17,368 nt of DNA from AWTP1-18 sp036518635 (GCA_036518635.1 DATDMT010000177.1:1-17368), one strand, 5' to 3'. Positions 7,188-14,787 are shown, counted from the first letter of the stretch. Numbers and translations are program-made. Notes: generated by a model from the letters alone, not told the origin.

Positions 7188-8357
7188 TCAGGCATGCAGC
7201 GGTTCGAGAATGCTGACGTAGTTGGCGACGCCGCTGCCGCCCATGTTGAATACCGCGCCCAGGTGGGCGCCGGGGATCTGCATCTCGCCGGCCTGGCCGG
7301 TCAGCTGCATCGCCGCCAGGGCATGCATCGAGACGCCGGTGGCGCCGATCGGGTGGCCCTTGGCCTTCAAGCCGCCGGAGGCATTGACCGGTAGCACGCC
7401 GTCCTTCAGCACCCAGCCCTCGTCGATGGCACGCGCGCCCTGGCCGTAGGGCGCCAGGCCCATGGCCTCGTAGGCCATCAGCTCGGCGATGGTGAAGCAG
7501 TCATGCACCTCGACCAGAGACAGGTCTTGCAGCGCCAGCCGCGACTGCTCGAAGGCGCGGCTCCAGGCGGCGGCAGCGCCGGTCAGGCGGGTCGGGTCGC
7601 GGCGGCTGAGGGGCATGAAATCGGTGACGTGCTGGGCGGCGCGGAACACCACCGCCTTCTGCATCGCCAGGGCGGTGTCCACGTCCGCCAGGACGATGGC
7701 CGCGGCGCCGTCGGACAGCGGTGAGCAATCGGTGCGGCGCAGCGGCGCGGCGACCAGCGGGTTCTTTTCCGAGACGGTGTTGCAGAACTCGAAGCCCAGG
7801 TCCTTGCGCATCTGCGCGTAGGGATTGCCCAGGGCGTTCAAGTGATTCTTGGCGGCGATCCGCGCCAGGGCGGCGCTCTTGTCGCCGTGCTTGGCGAAGT
7901 ACTGCTGGGCGATGCGGCCGAAGACGCCGGCAAAGCCGCCGGGCATGTCGCCTTCCTCGCTGCGATAGCTGCAGGACAGCAGGTTGTCGCCGGCCTGGTC
8001 GGTGGACACGTCGCTCATCTTCTCGGCGCCGGCCACCAGCACCAGGCGGCCGCGACCGGCCTCGATGAAGTTGATCGCCGCGTGCAGCGCTGCGGAACCG
8101 CTGGCGCAGGCGTTTTCCACCCGGGTCACCGGCTTGTAGCGCAGGCCGTCGGCGGCCTGCAGCAGCAGAGGCGCGGGAAAGTCCTGGCGCGAGAAGCCGG
8201 CGTTCAACACGCCGACAAAGGCAGCGTCGAGTTCGGCGGCCTCGATGCCGGCATCGGCGACGGCACCGACGGCCACTGCGCCGAGCAGGGACTCCAGGCT
8301 CGCCTCGGGCTGCCGCCCGAATACGCCGTGGGACCAACCAACGATACAAACAGTCAT
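7188..8357 (-). CDS. SCP2-type thiolase (3-oxoacyl-CoA thiolase / acetyl-CoA acetyltransferase)
   Basis: This enzyme would cleave a 3-oxoacyl-CoA with CoA to acetyl-CoA and a shortened acyl-CoA. The chosen start (ATG 8357-8355) gives 389 residues beginning MTVCIVGWSHG and has GAAGG upstream; the frame stays open for 39 more residues with no family resemblance. Catalytic features are visible. The nucleophile Cys84 sits in ENACASGSAAL, HDCF (about 285-288) carries the second cysteine position of SCP2-like thiolases, and GHPIGATG (about 334-341) provides His335. The C-terminal block is NMGGSGVANY instead of the CxGGG of classic thiolases, which puts it in the SCP2/thiolase-like branch often found with ketone and aromatic side-chain pathways. 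It is first in the operon with CoA-transferase A and B, behind a sigma-54-like promoter. The substrate could be acetoacetyl-CoA or an aryl-3-oxopropionyl-CoA such as benzoylacetyl-CoA. Confidence 0.9.
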   Translation of the reverse strand: MTVCIVGWSHGVFGRQPEASLESLLGAVAVGAVADAGIEAAELDAAFVGVLNAGFSRQDFPAPLLLQAADGLRYKPVTRVENACASGSAALHAAINFIEAGRGRLVLVAGAEKMSDVSTDQAGDNLLSCSYRSEEGDMPGGFAGVFGRIAQQYFAKHGDKSAALARIAAKNHLNALGNPYAQMRKDLGFEFCNTVSEKNPLVAAPLRRTDCSPLSDGAAAIVLADVDTALAMQKAVVFRAAQHVTDFMPLSRRDPTRLTGAAAAWSRAFEQSRLALQDLSLVEVHDCFTIAELMAYEAMGLAPYGQGARAIDEGWVLKDGVLPVNASGGLKAKGHPIGATGVSMHALAAMQLTGQAGEMQIPGAHLGAVFNMGGSGVANYVSILEPLHA

Positions 8358-8523
8358 GCCGCCTGCCTTCACAAAGGATTCGATCGCAAAACCCGTCGCC
8401 GTTATCGCGCGCTGGGCGGCGTGGCGGATGGGGCGAGAAATGGAGCGCGCCGACTGCGGTCGCACCATGTCCAATAACGCAAGACCTCAGCGCTGGTCGC
8501 CCTCATTTCTCGAGGTCGAATAG

Positions 8524-8539
8524 AGCAACATGGATGCCA
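8524..8539 (-). promoter_or_regulatory. Sigma-54 (-24/-12) promoter of the thiolase/CoA-transferase operon
   Basis: On the minus strand TGGCATC-CATG-TTGCT has the exact GG-N10-GC spacing and a perfect -12 block. The predicted start is near 8512, giving a leader of about 155 nt before the thiolase ATG. Confidence 0.65.
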
Positions 8540-8969
8540 GTCCCATTTGTCATGGCTGCTGGCGGCTGTCTTCAAGGTCGCCGTGGCGGCGCCTCGGGCG
8601 CCTTGCGGCGATGTCGCTGGCGGCCACGAATGCTGCACTCCGCCTGGCTTTGTGCCGGCCCGGCGAAATGCATCGGGAGCGGCCGCGGGCGCCCGGTCGC
8701 GGCGGCTGCAATCTTTTTTTCGCCGCTTCAATCGGCCGTCGATCAACCGTTGCGGATCGTCCCAACGTCGAACGACCAGCGTTGCAGGGTGTCCGAATTA
8801 CGGCCGGGCCGCATCGATTGTGCGACTGCATCAATTTTTTCGGCCATCGCCGGCCTTGGCGCACCGCGCCTGCACTTGGCGGCGATGGCGGCAGATCAGC
8901 GCGATGCCAGCCGGTAAACGCGCACGATCCTTGCACCCCTCTGGCAAAAAACAGTTGGAGGAGGGGGCT
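8540..8969. other. Divergent intergenic region between thiolase operon and ligase gene
   Basis: About 430 bp, GC-rich, with no credible gene. It contains a possible weak enhancer match TCCG-AATTA-CGGC (8792-8804). It also contains two similar T-rich words about 120 bp apart: CTGCAATCTTTTTTTCGCC at 8706 and CTGCATCAATTTTTTCGGCC at 8826. The only sigma-54-like candidate for the ligase on the plus strand is poor (TGGCGGC-AGAT-CAGC, 8886-8900). The region ends in a strong ribosome site, GGAGGAGG (8957-8964). Confidence 0.4.
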
Positions 8970-10490
8970 ATGAATCTGGCGAATCTACTGATCCGCACAG
9001 CCAAGGTATTTCCGCACAATGCGGCGGTCGCCCACGGCGACCGGGATCTCTACGACTACCGGGAACTGGCGCGCCGCGCCGCGGTGCTGGCGGGCAAGCT
9101 GCACAGCCACTTCGGCCTTGAGCCAGGGGACCGGGTGGCGCTGTGCATGCACAACAGCGTCGCCTATCTGGAGGTGCTCTACGCCATCTGGTACGCCGGG
9201 ATGGTGGCGGTGCCGATCAACTACAAGCTGCATCCGCGCGAGGTGGATTTCATCGTCGAGGATGCCGCCGCGGCCTTGCTCTTCGTCGATGACAGCAGCG
9301 CCGACGGCGGCGATGCGATGGGCGCCGGCCTGACCGTGGTGGACTGCGGCAGCCGGGAATACGCCGCGCTGCTGAGCGGGCCGGAGGTGGCGCCGGCACC
9401 CTATCAGCCGGGTCAGCTAGCCTGGCTGTTCTACACCTCGGGCACCACTGGCAAGCCGAAGGGCGTGATGCTCAGCCATCAGAACCTGTTGCAGATGAGC
9501 CTGTGTTATTTCGCCGACGTGGACAGCGTCGCGGCGACGGACAGCATGCTCTATGCGGCACCGATGTCCCATGGCGCCGGGCTCTACAACTTCCCCCACG
9601 TGATGGCCGGCGCCCGCCATCTGGTGCCCGAATCCGGCGGCTTCCAGCCCGACGAGATTCTCGCCCTGTCGCAACGCTACGGCGGAATTTCGATGTTCGC
9701 TGCGCCGACCATGGTGCGCCGCTTGGTGGAATATTGCGCCGCCTCGGGCGCCGACTCGGGCGGGATCAAGAGCGTGATCTACGGCGGCGGGCCGATGTAT
9801 GTCGAGGACATCCGCCAGGCCCTGGCGGTGATGGGCAAGCGCTTCATCCAGATTTACGGCCAGGGCGAGAGTCCGATGACCATCACCGCCTTGTCGCGCC
9901 ACCACATCGGCGACAGCGCCCACCCCCATTACCTGGCGCGCCTGGGCTCGGTGGGGCGGGCGCAGAGTGCGGTGGAGGTGCAGGTGGTGGACGCTCAGGG
10001 CCGCGAACTGCCGGCCGGCGAGTGTGGCGAGATCATCGTCCGCGGCGGCACGGTGATGGCCGGTTACTGGCGCAATCCGGCGGCCAGCGAAAACACCCTG
10101 CGCGACGGCTGGCTGTACACCGGCGACATGGGCGTGTTCGACGGCGACGGCTTCTTGACGCTCAAGGATCGCTCCAAGGACGTGATCATCAGCGGCGGTT
10201 CCAACATCTATCCGCGCGAGGTGGAGGAGGTGTTGCTGCTGCATCCGGCCGTCAGCGAGGTCTCGGTGGTCGGCCGGCCCAGCGCCGAGTGGGGCGAGGA
10301 CGTGATCGCCTTCGTCGTCTGCCGGGGCGCGGAGGCGCCGACCAGCGAAGCGCTGGACGCCCTGTGCCTGGCGCACATCGCCCGCTTCAAGCGGCCCAAG
10401 GAATATCGAATCGTCGCAAGCCTGCCGAAGAACAACTACGGCAAGGTCTTGAAGACGGCATTACGCGAATCGCTGGCGGTTGCAGGCTGA
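8970..10490 (+). CDS. AMP-forming acyl-CoA ligase (ANL superfamily), candidate 3-oxo acid--CoA ligase
   Basis: This is an ANL-family adenylating enzyme that would activate a carboxylic acid to its CoA thioester with ATP, releasing AMP and PPi. The start at 8970 is fixed by GGAGGAGG upstream and gives 506 residues, normal for the family. Core motifs in order: YTSGTTGKPKGVMLSH (about 156-171), YGGGPMY, YGQGE (motif A5), YTGDMG (about 383-388, with the ribose-binding Asp386), DRSKDVIISGGSNIYPREVEE and PKNNYGKVLK, whose Lys (about 492) is the adenylation lysine. Acetophenone carboxylase loci in denitrifying betaproteobacteria carry a similar ligase for benzoylacetate; the neighbouring carboxylase makes that role plausible here, but fatty or other aryl acids cannot be excluded. 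The next gene follows after 84 bp, probably on the same transcript. Confidence 0.9.
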   Translation: MNLANLLIRTAKVFPHNAAVAHGDRDLYDYRELARRAAVLAGKLHSHFGLEPGDRVALCMHNSVAYLEVLYAIWYAGMVAVPINYKLHPREVDFIVEDAAAALLFVDDSSADGGDAMGAGLTVVDCGSREYAALLSGPEVAPAPYQPGQLAWLFYTSGTTGKPKGVMLSHQNLLQMSLCYFADVDSVAATDSMLYAAPMSHGAGLYNFPHVMAGARHLVPESGGFQPDEILALSQRYGGISMFAAPTMVRRLVEYCAASGADSGGIKSVIYGGGPMYVEDIRQALAVMGKRFIQIYGQGESPMTITALSRHHIGDSAHPHYLARLGSVGRAQSAVEVQVVDAQGRELPAGECGEIIVRGGTVMAGYWRNPAASENTLRDGWLYTGDMGVFDGDGFLTLKDRSKDVIISGGSNIYPREVEEVLLLHPAVSEVSVVGRPSAEWGEDVIAFVVCRGAEAPTSEALDALCLAHIARFKRPKEYRIVASLPKNNYGKVLKTALRESLAVAG

Positions 10491-10574
10491 CGGCGATGGA
10501 CGGCAGTGGCAACAAAACGGTAGCGGCGAATCACGCCAGCACCGAACTAAAACAAATAGCGCAAGGAGGCAGGC

Positions 10575-11891
10575 ATGTGGGTTGGTCGCAGAAAGGTAGC
10601 AAACGGACTTGAAGCCCTGGCGGACATTCTGGTGTCCCATGGCGACGCATCATCCTGGCACCTCGGTGCCAAATCCCTGGATATCCCCAGTGACAGGCTG
10701 AAGCAGGCCTGGAGTGGCGTCCTGGGTCGCCTGCGGGTGGCCCATGAGCGCATCGCGACGGCGGAGGCCGAGCGGGAGGAATTGCGCGCCCGGCTGCAAC
10801 ATGCGGAGGATGAGGTGGAACGCCTCGCCACCCGCATCGACCTGGTTCGCCGCGCCACCAGCGACGGCTTGTGGGACATGGTGGTACCCGACGGCGCGAT
10901 CGGCATGAGCCAGGAAATCTGGTGGTCGGACCAGGTGCGTACGCTGCTCGGCTTCCAGGGCGAGGGCGATTTCCCCAATGTCCTCTCCAGTTGGGCTGAC
11001 CGTCTCCATCGCGAGGACCGCGACCGCACCATCGCTGCCTTCCTCGCCCATCTCAACGACCACTCGGGGCGTACCCACTACGACGTGATCTATCGCCTCG
11101 CCTGCAAAGACGGCGAGTATCGCTGGTTCCGCGCCCGCGGCGAAACCCTGCGCGACAGCAGCGGCAAGCCCCTGCGGGTCTCCGGCTCGCTGACCGACAT
11201 CACCGACGAGCTGGCACGCAAACGCCAGTTCGATACGGCGGTAACCCGCTTCGAACTCTCGCTGAACATGCTCAACGACGGTCTGTGGGACATGGAGGTG
11301 GTGGCCGGCGACCCGGTGAATCCAGCCAACGCCTTCTGGTGGTCGCAGCAGTTGCGCCGCCTGCTCGGCTATGAGACGGTGGCCGAGTTTCCCGACGTGC
11401 TCGATAGCTGGGCCTCCAAGCTGCATCCCGACGACAAGAAGCGCGTCATCGAAGCCTTCATGGCCCATCTCACTGACCGTACCGGCCGTACGCCCTACGA
11501 CATCGAATACCGCCTGCGCTGTAAGGACGGCGAGTACCGCTGGTTCCGCGCCCGCGGCCAGACGCGGCGAGCCCCGGATGGAGCGCCGCTGCGGGTGGTC
11601 GGCGCCTTGACCGACATCCAATCGATCAAGCACGAAGAAGAGTTGCGGATCAGCGAACAGCGCCAGCACAAGCAATTGGAAGATCACCTGGCCAAGGTCT
11701 CCGAGATCATGCTGACCATCAAGGACATCGCCAACCAGACCAATCTGCTGGCCTTGAACGCCGCCATCGAAGCGGCCCGCGCCGGCGAGTCGGGGCGCGG
11801 CTTCGCCGTGGTTGCCGACGAGGTGCGCAAGCTCGCCGAGCGTACCCGCGACGCCACCGAATACGTCGCCAACATGGGTCCGGGCGACTAG
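10575..11891 (+). CDS. Soluble PAS-PAS protein with a very short chemoreceptor (MCP) signalling tip
   Basis: This is a cytoplasmic sensor of 438 residues with no transmembrane segment. It has an N-terminal coiled-coil-like part rich in Glu/Arg (about 55-90) and two PAS_3/PAC domains (about 92-210 and 218-348). A C-terminal fragment of the methyl-accepting chemotaxis signalling domain follows (about 375-432). That fragment contains the CheA/CheW-contact hairpin tip ANQTNLLALNAAIEAARAGE and GRGFAVVADEVRKLAERT, but the protein stops soon after at NMGPGD. The normal long descending helix, with its methylation sites, is missing. The start is supported by AAGGAGG (10562-10568). A strong terminator 30 bp after the stop argues against a recent frameshift, though loss of the 3' part is possible. 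The two PAS domains are an in-frame tandem duplication of about 139 codons. An Aer-like energy- or ligand-taxis role for the ketone pathway is inference. Confidence 0.85.
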   Translation: MWVGRRKVANGLEALADILVSHGDASSWHLGAKSLDIPSDRLKQAWSGVLGRLRVAHERIATAEAEREELRARLQHAEDEVERLATRIDLVRRATSDGLWDMVVPDGAIGMSQEIWWSDQVRTLLGFQGEGDFPNVLSSWADRLHREDRDRTIAAFLAHLNDHSGRTHYDVIYRLACKDGEYRWFRARGETLRDSSGKPLRVSGSLTDITDELARKRQFDTAVTRFELSLNMLNDGLWDMEVVAGDPVNPANAFWWSQQLRRLLGYETVAEFPDVLDSWASKLHPDDKKRVIEAFMAHLTDRTGRTPYDIEYRLRCKDGEYRWFRARGQTRRAPDGAPLRVVGALTDIQSIKHEEELRISEQRQHKQLEDHLAKVSEIMLTIKDIANQTNLLALNAAIEAARAGESGRGFAVVADEVRKLAERTRDATEYVANMGPGD

Positions 11892-11921
11892 CCGCACATC
11901 CGGATCGCGCTGCGGCGTGGG

Positions 11922-11958
11922 GGGCACGACGAAGCGTTTCGTCGTGCCCTTTTTCTTT
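11922..11958 (+). terminator. Rho-independent terminator after the PAS/MCP gene
   Basis: A perfect 12-bp stem GGGCACGACGAA (11922-11933) pairs with TTCGTCGTGCCC (11938-11949) around GCGT, followed by a T-rich tail (TTTTTCTTT). It ends the ligase-PAS/MCP transcript. Confidence 0.95.
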
Positions 11959-12068
11959 GGCGTCGGGCGGGCTGGCCGCGGCAAATTTCAGCGGGGCGAT
12001 TGCGCTGGGAAGAACCTCGTTTCATTTCGAGAATCCCGCCCAATCCCGCTCTGCGAGGGCCATCCATC

Positions 12069-12097
12069 AATCGGACGAGCATCCGGAAATCGGACGG
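12069..12097. promoter_or_regulatory. Candidate activator-binding enhancer of the carboxylase operon
   Basis: AATCGGACG occurs twice in direct orientation (12069-12077, 12088-12096), 19 bp apart. The second copy is the right half of TCCG-GAAAT-CGGACGG (12082-12097), which has the same TCCG-N5-CGGACGG geometry as the centre of the large dyad at 1651-1697. The centre is about 111 bp upstream of the predicted sigma-54 start near 12199, a typical enhancer distance. Confidence 0.6.
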
Positions 12098-12172
12098 CGA
12101 CGGCCCTGTCGGCCGCGCCGTTGCTGCATTGCAGAACCATATCGCTCAATCACTTAAGCCTAAAACAAGTCG

Positions 12173-12188
12173 TGGCATGGGCTTTGCT
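12173..12188 (+). promoter_or_regulatory. Sigma-54 (-24/-12) promoter of the carboxylase operon
   Basis: TGGCATG-GGCT-TTGCT matches the consensus closely, with GG-N10-GC spacing and a perfect -12 block. The predicted start is near 12199, giving a leader of about 144 nt before the first carboxylase ATG. The DNA between the terminator at 11958 and here (about 210 bp) carries the enhancer-like sites and no gene. Confidence 0.75.
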
Positions 12189-12194
12189 GTTAGG

Positions 12195-12229
12195 GAGGTA
12201 AGCCACCTCATGCGTATGACAAGTGGCTT
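12195..12229 (+). other. Overlapping inverted repeats at the start of the carboxylase leader
   Basis: GAGGT-AAGCC-ACCTC (12195-12209) and AAGCCAC (12200-12206) with GTGGCTT (12223-12229) are two inverted repeats that share bases, so only one stem can form at a time. They lie at or just after the predicted transcription start. A 23-codon frame begins at ATG 12210 and ends at 12281, but its GGAGG lies upstream of the predicted start, so a leader peptide is doubtful. Confidence 0.35.
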
Positions 12230-12342
12230 GACGGAACAGCGCCGTGAAATTTTTCGCCGTCGCCATGGATGCGTGACCTGATTAGCAGGGCGACATGGCG
12301 TCGAGACATCGTTTGCAACCCGCCGGTAGGAGGAAAGGCAGT

Positions 12343-14277
12343 ATGGGACTACAAATCAACATCGATAACGGTGGCACCCTCACCGATATCTGCATCATCA
12401 ACAACGGCAGCGTCAACAAGACCAAGGTCCTGACGACGCCCTACGACCTCAGCAAGTGCTTCTTCGAGGGGCTGCAGAAGGCTTCCGGCGTCATTTACGG
12501 CGAACAGAACGTCGCACGGCTGCTGGAAGAAGTGGACCTGATCCGCTACTCCACCACCCAGGGCACCAACGCCATTTGCGAGCGCAAGGGTCCGCGCCTC
12601 GGCCTGATCATCCACGGCGCTTCGAAGGGCATGGTGGTCAGCCTGGCCGAACAGGATCCGGAGCTGTATGCGGCGCTGGTCAGCGATCGCGTCGTCCTGC
12701 TCGATGAGAAGGTGATGGACGGCGAAGACGGCGAGCACGAAATCGTCAAGGCCATCAACGGCCTCACCGCCGCCGGCGCCAACCGCCTGGTAGTCAGCTT
12801 CACCGGCCGCGACTTCGTCGAGGCGGAGCACAAGTTCAAGCGCATCGCGCTGCGCCGCTATCCCCGCCATCTGCTGGGCGCGGTGCCGATCCTCTACGGT
12901 AGCGACCTCTCCGCCGACAGCGATGTGGTGCGCCGTACCTGGACCGCGCTGATCAACTCCTTCCTGCATCCGGCGATGGAGAACTTCCTCTACAACGCCG
13001 AGAACCGCCTGCGCAGCTATCGCACCAAGAACCCGCTGCTGATCTTCCGCAACGACGGCGATGCCTCCCGCGTCGCCAAGTCGGTGGCGATCAAGACCTA
13101 CAGCTCCGGCCCCCGCGGCGGCATGGAAGGCATGAAGACCTTCTCCAAGCTGTACGACTTCAAGGACGTGGTGGCCATCGACATCGGCGGCACCACCACC
13201 GACATCGGCCAGTTCGTCAATGGCACCGTCGCCGAGAAGCGCCGCGGCCACGTGGAAGGGATTTCCGTCTCCTTCCCCCTGTGCGAAATCGTCAGTGCCG
13301 GCGTCGGCGGCAGCTCGATCTTCCGCGCCCATGAAGGCCGCATCGTCATCGGTCCGGAAAGCGTCGGCGCCGTTCCCGGCCCGGCCTCCTTCGGTCGTGG
13401 CGGCAAGGAAGCCACCATCACCGACGCCAGCTTGCTGTGCGGCATTCTCGATCCCAAGTCCTACTTCGGCGGCGACCTGGTGCTCGACGCCGATCGCGCT
13501 GCGGCCGCCGTCGAAGTGAACATCGCCAAGCCGATGGGTCTCGCGCTGGAAGATGCGCTGCTGCAGATGGAGCATGCCTACGAGGAAAAGGTGGCGGTGG
13601 AACTGCATCGCTCGACCAAGGTGTCCAAGGACACCACGCTGCTCGCCTTCGGCGGCGCCGGCCCGCTTAACGCCTGTGGTATCGCCGAGAAGGCCGGCAT
13701 CGACGTGGTCGCCGTGCCGCGCATGGCGGCCGTGTTCAGCGCCTACGGCATCGGCGAGTGCGACATCTCCCAGCGCTACGCGGTGACCCTGCACAACCTG
13801 GATGAGGCCAGCTTGGCTACCACCATCGCCGGCCTGAAGCTCAAGGCTTCCCGCGACATGTATGCCGAAGGTTTCGCCGAGGGCAACTACGACGTCAGCG
13901 CCCGCCTGATCGCCACCATCGGCGGTGAGGAAATGGTCCATGTGCTGGACGATGCGCTGAAGATTCCCGCGCCGTTCAAGAAGGCCGATGCGGTGGATGT
14001 GGAACTCAGCGCGGTCAAGGTGCTGGCCGGCGACAGCCAGCGTCACGCCGAGTTCAAGCCGAAGGCGGCCGCCGCCGCCCACGGCACCCGCACCCTGCTG
14101 ACCAAGGGCAAGGGCCGCGTTGCCGTGCCGGTGTACCTCCTCGACAAGCTGGCGGTGGGCGACCACGGCACCGGCCCGGCAATTATCGAAGAAGACTTTT
14201 TCACCTGCCGCGTGCTCGACGGCTGGAATTTCGTCATCAGTGATGCTGGTGACATCCTGCTGACCAAGAAAGGATGA
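12343..14277 (+). CDS. ATP-dependent ketone carboxylase, first HyuA-like subunit (acetophenone carboxylase Apc1-like)
   Basis: This is a hydantoinase A/oxoprolinase-family (ASKHA-fold ATPase) subunit. In acetone and acetophenone carboxylases such subunits use ATP to activate bicarbonate and/or the ketone enolate. The chosen ATG (12343) has TAGGAGGA 8 bp upstream and gives 644 residues, about 70 kDa. The N-terminal phosphate motif is INIDNGGTLTD (about 5-15), an Asn-containing variant of the usual VDIGGTFTD. STTQGTNAI follows near residue 70, then the second phosphate motif AIDIGGTTTDIG (about 278-289), AGVGGSSI, GPESVGAVPGPASFGRGG and FGGAGPLNACGIAEKAGI (about 436-453). It is shorter than the second HyuA-like subunit downstream, as in five-gene acetophenone carboxylases. 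Its end overlaps the next frame's possible first ATG by 4 bp, so it is the first gene of a coupled operon. Acetone or another methyl ketone remains possible as substrate. Confidence 0.85.
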   Translation: MGLQINIDNGGTLTDICIINNGSVNKTKVLTTPYDLSKCFFEGLQKASGVIYGEQNVARLLEEVDLIRYSTTQGTNAICERKGPRLGLIIHGASKGMVVSLAEQDPELYAALVSDRVVLLDEKVMDGEDGEHEIVKAINGLTAAGANRLVVSFTGRDFVEAEHKFKRIALRRYPRHLLGAVPILYGSDLSADSDVVRRTWTALINSFLHPAMENFLYNAENRLRSYRTKNPLLIFRNDGDASRVAKSVAIKTYSSGPRGGMEGMKTFSKLYDFKDVVAIDIGGTTTDIGQFVNGTVAEKRRGHVEGISVSFPLCEIVSAGVGGSSIFRAHEGRIVIGPESVGAVPGPASFGRGGKEATITDASLLCGILDPKSYFGGDLVLDADRAAAAVEVNIAKPMGLALEDALLQMEHAYEEKVAVELHRSTKVSKDTTLLAFGGAGPLNACGIAEKAGIDVVAVPRMAAVFSAYGIGECDISQRYAVTLHNLDEASLATTIAGLKLKASRDMYAEGFAEGNYDVSARLIATIGGEEMVHVLDDALKIPAPFKKADAVDVELSAVKVLAGDSQRHAEFKPKAAAAAHGTRTLLTKGKGRVAVPVYLLDKLAVGDHGTGPAIIEEDFFTCRVLDGWNFVISDAGDILLTKKG

Positions 14278-14282
14278 TGAAC

Positions 14283-14684
14283 ATGAAAGTATTGATGACC
14301 GAATACCTGCGGATCAATCTCGACACGGAACATTGGGAGTGTCGCGTCTGCAATCACGACGTCGGCCCGGCCAACAAGAGCTACAAGGAAGGCATGCTGG
14401 TCTACAACCGGGACCCGCGCGAGATCCATCCGCCCATCATCGATCCCGACAAGTACCGCTTCACCTTCAGCCCCGATCCGGAGTGGGTGCGCATCCTCGA
14501 GTACTACTGCCCGAGCTGCGGCACCCAGGTGGAAACCGAGTACGCGATCCCCGGCCATCCGCCGCTGCACGACATGGAACCCGACCTGCCTGCGCTGAAG
14601 GCGCAGTGGGCCAATCGTGAAGAGGTCCAGGAGCCGGTGCAGGGACCGGAAGTGGTGCGCGGCGCCGGACACAGCGGCCACTAA
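14283..14684 (+). CDS. Small zinc-ribbon carboxylase subunit (Apc2 / acetone carboxylase gamma-like)
   Basis: This is a 133-residue acidic protein with two CxxC pairs, ECRVC (Cys20, Cys23) and YYCPSC (Cys76, Cys79), fitting one structural zinc site. In this enzyme class the small gamma-type subunit binds zinc and helps assemble the complex. The segment HPPIIDPDKYRFTFSPDPEWVRILEYYCPSCG resembles the acetone carboxylase gamma family. Three ATGs compete: 14274 and 14277 overlap the upstream stop, and 14283 lies 8 bp after AAGGA (14270-14274). I choose 14283 by spacing; 14274 would add three residues. It sits between the two HyuA-like genes, the order known for acetophenone carboxylase; in acetone carboxylase operons the small subunit gene is last. 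Confidence 0.82.
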   Translation: MKVLMTEYLRINLDTEHWECRVCNHDVGPANKSYKEGMLVYNRDPREIHPPIIDPDKYRFTFSPDPEWVRILEYYCPSCGTQVETEYAIPGHPPLHDMEPDLPALKAQWANREEVQEPVQGPEVVRGAGHSGH

Positions 14685-14787
14685 TAGGCAACCCACAGAC
14701 AACCCACATCTGCCGGCCGGAACGGCCGAACGGGCCTGCGACAGGCGGGCCGTTGCGGCGGCGGATCACAGGAATTAAGGAGATAGT
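14685..14787 (+). other. Intra-operon spacer with tandem 9-mers and a hairpin
   Basis: The spacer starts with two CAACCCACA copies, 11 bp apart (14689 and 14700). It continues with an imperfect stem: AACGGGCCTG (14729-14738) with CAGGC (14742-14746) and CCGTT (14750-14754), with a GGG bulge. No T-run follows, so it is not a terminator. It may tune mRNA stability between the small subunit and the next gene. Confidence 0.35.

Noticed and set aside
8358..8474. 39-residue N-terminal extension of the thiolase
   Set aside because: It is Arg-rich with no family similarity; the start at 8357 has a ribosome site and the usual thiolase N-terminus.
8886..8900. Sigma-54 promoter for the ligase gene
   Set aside because: The GG-N10-GC spacing fits, but the -12 block is CAGC and the -24 block beyond TGGC does not match; too weak to annotate.
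8547..8969. 141-codon N-terminal extension of the ligase
   Set aside because: The extension has no ligase similarity and the ATG at 8970 has a very strong GGAGGAGG site.
12295..12342. Upstream start for the first carboxylase subunit
   Set aside because: The 16 extra residues are basic and unlike the family; TAGGAGGA sits correctly for the ATG at 12343.
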